A DNA stretch of 64,000 nt, taken from Nitzschia sp. pyKryTriq1 (lineage: Eukaryota; Bacillariophyta; Bacillariophyceae; Bacillariales; Bacillariaceae). The notes under the pieces were generated by a model, which saw only the letters and a program-made list of their open reading frames with translations, had not been told where the DNA came from and made no database searches. The stretch is from positions 124,001 to 188,000 of the forward strand of contig OY101124.1 of assembly GCA_956465555.1 (NCBI GenBank), given 5' to 3'. This document shows positions 60,657 to 64,000 of the stretch, one piece after another (positions within the stretch are counted from its first letter, which is position 1; every line of letters starts with the position of its first letter). A program made the translations under genes and the position numbers.

Positions 60657-62042
60657 TTGGTCCAGCTCCGATACTGGAATGGTCCGGCGTCGCTGGCTCT
60701 GTATGTCAACGAGATCAGCGAGACGACTCCGGACGAGATTGACGTTCTGGAGACCTTTTTGGAGGTGCACCGGGAAATGTTACGACATACATCGATTCAT
60801 GTCATGATGGAATATACGAACTCCTCCAAGGGACCGTTGCCATATCCTCACAATCCCCTGCGCAACCTGGCCATGGATCAATGTGACAGCGACTATATTC
60901 TGGCTCTGGATGCCGATTTTATCCCCCACCCAGCCGACTGCTATGCCAAACTACACTCTACCCTGTTTGATAACGACGGGGGTGGGATGGCGAAGGAAAT
61001 GAGACGAAGGAAGCGCGTCATGATCCTACCAGCCTTTGAAATCTACGCTCCCCAAAACAAAACGGTTGCGACGCCGGACCAACTGCCCGCTTCCAAGCTT
61101 GAACTGTATCGACTGGTCGAAGCAAATCGAACGGAAAGCTTTCGCGTGAATCGGTACCCGGCCGGACATGCTCCTACCAACTTTACCAAGTGGTTTGAAC
61201 CCATTGTCAACAAAATCATCTTGGCAGAAGAATCCAACTCCACAAATTCTTCTTCGACGGCGGCAATAACGACAAACACCAGCACATCCATCGACACGAC
61301 GAGCACTATTACTTCTCCTCCGTTTTATCCAATCTTTTACCGACCCGGCTTTGAACCCTACGTTTTGGCCTACCGTCCTGGCATTCCCCGCTATTGGAAT
61401 GACTTTCGAGGTTTTGGACAAAACAAGCTATCGTGGTTTCAAGAAATGCACCGGGATGGGTATTTGTTTGGAAGCTTGTGGGACTTTTTTGTCGTTCATT
61501 TACAACATCCGACTACCTTTAATTTCAAGCAACGCAACGCCAATGTGATCAAAAATGAGGCATTCTTAAAGTATTTGGATGAACGATATCCATTGAGAAA
61601 TGGAATGAAATATGTGGACAAACGCTACTATTATCACTTTGAGAACAAGAAAGTGTGGGGCAAGACCAACAGCATGACGACTAACAGTGTCTCTACGTCC
61701 AACAACAACAACAACAACAACAACAACAGTACTACTACTACTTCGGCCATCAGCAGCAAGGCGTCAAAAGTCTCGACTAAAACGAAGAAGAAGAAGAAAG
61801 GTTCTACTGGTACAGCCGTCAAGACCAATGTCGTCGTCGTCGGCGGTGGTGGTGGCAACAGTACCAGTGGTAGTACTGGGGACCAAAATAGTATTGCGGA
61901 ACGGTTACGTGCCATCCAGGCGGAGAGAGAAATGGTGAACAAAAGGAACGACCAACTTGCGGCAGTAATAAAGGAGAAAGTGTCGTCCCGGTTTCAAGCT
62001 ATAATGGAGCAGCAGCAGCAGCAAGAAGAAGAAGAGGGTTGA
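60657..62042 (+). CDS. LARGE/B4GAT1-like (GT49) glycosyltransferase, 5' end missing or unresolved
   Basis: An open frame of 461 codons begins without a usable ATG near its conserved start (in-frame TGA at 60618). The GT49 core is clear: RYWNGPASLALYVNE, HNPLRNLAMDQCDSDYILALDADF (split here; metal-binding DAD), KRVMILPAFE, GHAPTNFTKWF, FYRPGFEPYVLAYR, FRGFGQNKLSWFQEM, GYLFGSLWDFFVVHLQHP. Animal LARGE and B4GAT1 add xylose/glucuronic acid to matriglycan. The segment normally before the WNGP motif (first beta strands and the usual signal anchor) is absent; an AG at 60646-60647 could be an acceptor, but the preceding 270 bp are minisatellite and the neighbouring gene. The C-terminal 130 residues are Asn/Ser/Lys/Gly-rich with a terminal coiled coil. 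Confidence 0.78.
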   Translation: MVQLRYWNGPASLALYVNEISETTPDEIDVLETFLEVHREMLRHTSIHVMMEYTNSSKGPLPYPHNPLRNLAMDQCDSDYILALDADFIPHPADCYAKLHSTLFDNDGGGMAKEMRRRKRVMILPAFEIYAPQNKTVATPDQLPASKLELYRLVEANRTESFRVNRYPAGHAPTNFTKWFEPIVNKIILAEESNSTNSSSTAAITTNTSTSIDTTSTITSPPFYPIFYRPGFEPYVLAYRPGIPRYWNDFRGFGQNKLSWFQEMHRDGYLFGSLWDFFVVHLQHPTTFNFKQRNANVIKNEAFLKYLDERYPLRNGMKYVDKRYYYHFENKKVWGKTNSMTTNSVSTSNNNNNNNNNSTTTTSAISSKASKVSTKTKKKKKGSTGTAVKTNVVVVGGGGGNSTSGSTGDQNSIAERLRAIQAEREMVNKRNDQLAAVIKEKVSSRFQAIMEQQQQQEEEEG

Positions 62043-62327
62043 AAACGTTTGGCCTATTTTGTCACTGCTAAACACCGCAGGATTCTTCCCAGGGGAACAA
62101 CAATATAATATGTCACGTCCTCCGATCTCTCTTCAAGTCGGATTGACATACCCGTAAGGGCTACTACTACTAGCTACGTGTAGCCCTGGAGTCGCCGCCC
62201 AACGATCAGGCCGAGAGGCTTTACAGTAAAACAAGAAGAAAGATATTAGTTTCTAATCATAGCCATGATGCCTTTCCTACTACGCTGCTTCTAAGAACTT
62301 GCTGGCGCTGCTCGACGGCGTCTGTTA
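62043..62327. other. Convergent 3' space
   Basis: 285 bp between the glycosyltransferase and HSF stops. No gene. Confidence 0.5.
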
Positions 62328-63529
62328 CTATTGAAATATGACATTATTCATGCTGTGGTCGTTTTGCTCTAGGAATGCATTTGCTCGGATGGCATACTCC
62401 AACAACGAGGCGTTTTCGTCGTGGTGGCTGCTGCTGTTATAATATTCTCCTTCTAGTTGTTGTTCTGGGATACCGGTATGCTGCACCAGGTCTGACTGAT
62501 GCAAGGATGAATACAGCAACAACGATGAGTAGAAGCCCTCCTTGTTGTTGTTCTCATGTTTTGGTAGCCCTTGTTGTTCACCATTGGTGATACCGATAAA
62601 AAAGAAGTCTTCTGCTGTGCTGGTGAGAGGAGGCATAGTGCTGTTGTCTTCTGTACTAATTTCGTTTGCAGCAGCAGCAGTGCTGTCCTGGTTGTCATCG
62701 TTGCTGTCTCCACTACTATTACTAATACTTCCCTCCCCGCCCACTGCCCGTCTCCTCGTTGATGGTTCGTCTTGTTGGTGGCCGCCGCTCATCATACTAG
62801 ATTCGCTAGATGTAACCTGCTGGTGCGGCGGCATCATGAGGATGTTCTTCTTGATACTTTTGATCGTTTCTCTTTTCATCTGGATACAGAGCTCTGGTTC
62901 GCCTCGTTTGAATAGTGGGTGCCAATAGCACCCAACTTCGGCCCATAGACACCAGGCATAGTTCCTGTTCACTTGAAAACCATATAAGTTCAATTGCCGT
63001 GTAAAGCTTCGATACTTGGGAGAAGAAAAGTATACTGGTAGGATCTCCTCTTCAAAAGCCTCTCGAGAATGAACCTTGAAACCATTTCCAGAATGGTTCC
63101 AGGAAACGATATGTTCCGTGCCTCGCCTGGTGCTATCCTCAAGTAATAGGTGAAGCTTGAAAGGGAATTCAAACTAAGAGGAGGAACAAGCAGCAGAATA
63201 TTACAGTCGTCATGATGTCAATAGTAGACGGCGCAGCAGAGTGGAATATCATCGTTCGTCAGTACAAAGGAAATCCATTCGTACGACAGCAGCAGTTCAT
63301 ACCGATCATGGCTTCATGATGCAGACCCATAATAGCAAGCAGACGACTCCAGTAGGACGATGATGGTAATAGTACTACCACCATCAGCACTTACCTTCGC
63401 AGAAGTGGGGAGCTGAAAAGACGCCGACAATAAAGCAGCAGCAGTAGGCAACACCACATCCTCACTACCAGTCCTCTCGTCATTCGCGGCGGGAGCTGGT
63501 GGTAGCGCATTTGCCTCCTCTTGATCCAT
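62328..63529 (-). CDS. HSF: Heat-shock-factor (HSF) transcription factor, 2 exons
   Basis: Exon 1 (63529-63395, MDQEEANALPP start) and exon 2 (63173-62328) flank a 221-bp GT-AG intron in phase 0, giving 326 residues. The HSF DNA-binding domain fills about 46-135: FEFPFKLHLLLED, HIVSWNHSGNGFKVHSREAF, EEEILPVYFSSPKYRSFTRQLNLYGF, and CYWHPLFKRGEPELC. The recognition helix (SFTRQLNLYGF) is canonical. After it, MKRETIKSIKKN gives way to an acidic Ser/Asn-rich region with no clear heptad (HR-A/B) coiled coil, so trimerisation is uncertain; many diatom HSFs are like this. HSFs are the largest transcription-factor family in diatoms. Confidence 0.93.
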
Positions 63530-64000
63530 TGCGATCTATCTCCTAACAGCTATCTTCCGGAATAATCAATGTTGTTGTGGTAAAATATGCGGAAGAAGAA
63601 AAATGCAAACGCAATAAGAATAGGAACATCGGATTATTGTGATCGATTGGTTGCTGATTTACAAGAAGGGACATTTCTGCCACCAAAATTAATCCTACCG
63701 ACAGCTCACTAAACTACGAAGCCCAGAAGTGTCGACCTTCGCACATGTTCGTTAATCTTCATTGAAGAACAAGTGCATTGAAAACGAATGGGCTTACGTT
63801 GTTCTTCTTCTTTGAGGCCTTGTTTGTTTAATAATATAATTGTCCTCATAGTTCTCTCCTTCGCGCCCTATCTTGCTCTTCACCACCGACCACTCAGTAT
63901 TATTTCTCCGTCCGTTTTTTAAGTCACCTGTTTCCCCGCCCATCCGCGTACGCAGGCACACATGCATGAACGCATGCATGAAAATAATGAACAAGGGATC
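63530..64000. other. Upstream flank of HSF gene to window end
   Basis: 471 bp, probably HSF promoter. It ends in TGCATG-rich sequence (63958-63980). No gene is supported. Confidence 0.45.

Overview
This window is nuclear DNA from a diatom, most likely a pennate one. It carries two delta-class carbonic anhydrase genes, a receptor-type nucleotide cyclase fused to a cyclic-nucleotide phosphodiesterase, a thylakoid-lumen protein with a layered plastid-targeting presequence, Ty1/copia remnants, low-complexity-rich proteins, and small GT-AG introns (about 50-220 bp). Species cannot be settled from the sequence. Two runs of exactly 200 N (21077-21276, 59068-59267) are assembly gaps.

Layout. 1-32.7 kb holds 14 genes in strict strand alternation (- + - + ...), so almost every intergenic space is either a shared divergent promoter or a short convergent 3' space. 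In order: an M50-protease-like/class-II amidotransferase membrane protein cut by the window edge; a nitrilase-like protein between short duplications; a membrane RBR ubiquitin ligase; an unknown membrane protein; the cyclase-phosphodiesterase; ATG9; a disordered protein with a possible eIF4E-binding motif; a sideroflexin; a class-IV aminotransferase; an intradiol dioxygenase; delta-CA copy 1; a secretory kinase-like protein; a double U-box protein; and a MAPEG protein.

24.4-36.9 kb is dominated by a large inverted duplication. Two arms of about 2.1 kb each hold a complete three-exon delta-CA gene, with about 8.2 kb between them. Inside the spacer next to the right arm (32.8-34.4 kb) is a patchwork of gene fragments: a SET-domain piece, a copy of the U-box gene 5' end and a copia remnant between direct repeats. 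Copy 1 has four TGACGT elements upstream; copy 2 keeps the one nearest the TATA box.

37-46 kb contains VPS36, a p24-family cargo receptor, a prolyl-4-hydroxylase-like enzyme with a ShKT-like domain, a type-II membrane glycosyltransferase and a second broken copia element. 47.6-64 kb contains two small secreted Cys-containing proteins, a PsbU-like lumenal protein, an SGNH hydrolase, a divergent H2B/H2A pair, a GH16 glucanase-like protein, a poorly resolved gene next to a gap, a 5'-incomplete LARGE-like glycosyltransferase and a heat-shock transcription factor. Perfect microsatellites (40 x GACT; 15 x a 10-mer) and TAGTAG/GTACCGGTAC-rich stretches fill many intergenic spaces.

Functional links are inferences. 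The cyclase/PDE and the TGACGT-bearing delta-CA promoter fit the cAMP/CO2 signalling known for diatom carbonic anhydrase genes. ATG9, VPS36, p24 and the ubiquitin ligases are membrane-trafficking and turnover genes with no evident operon logic.
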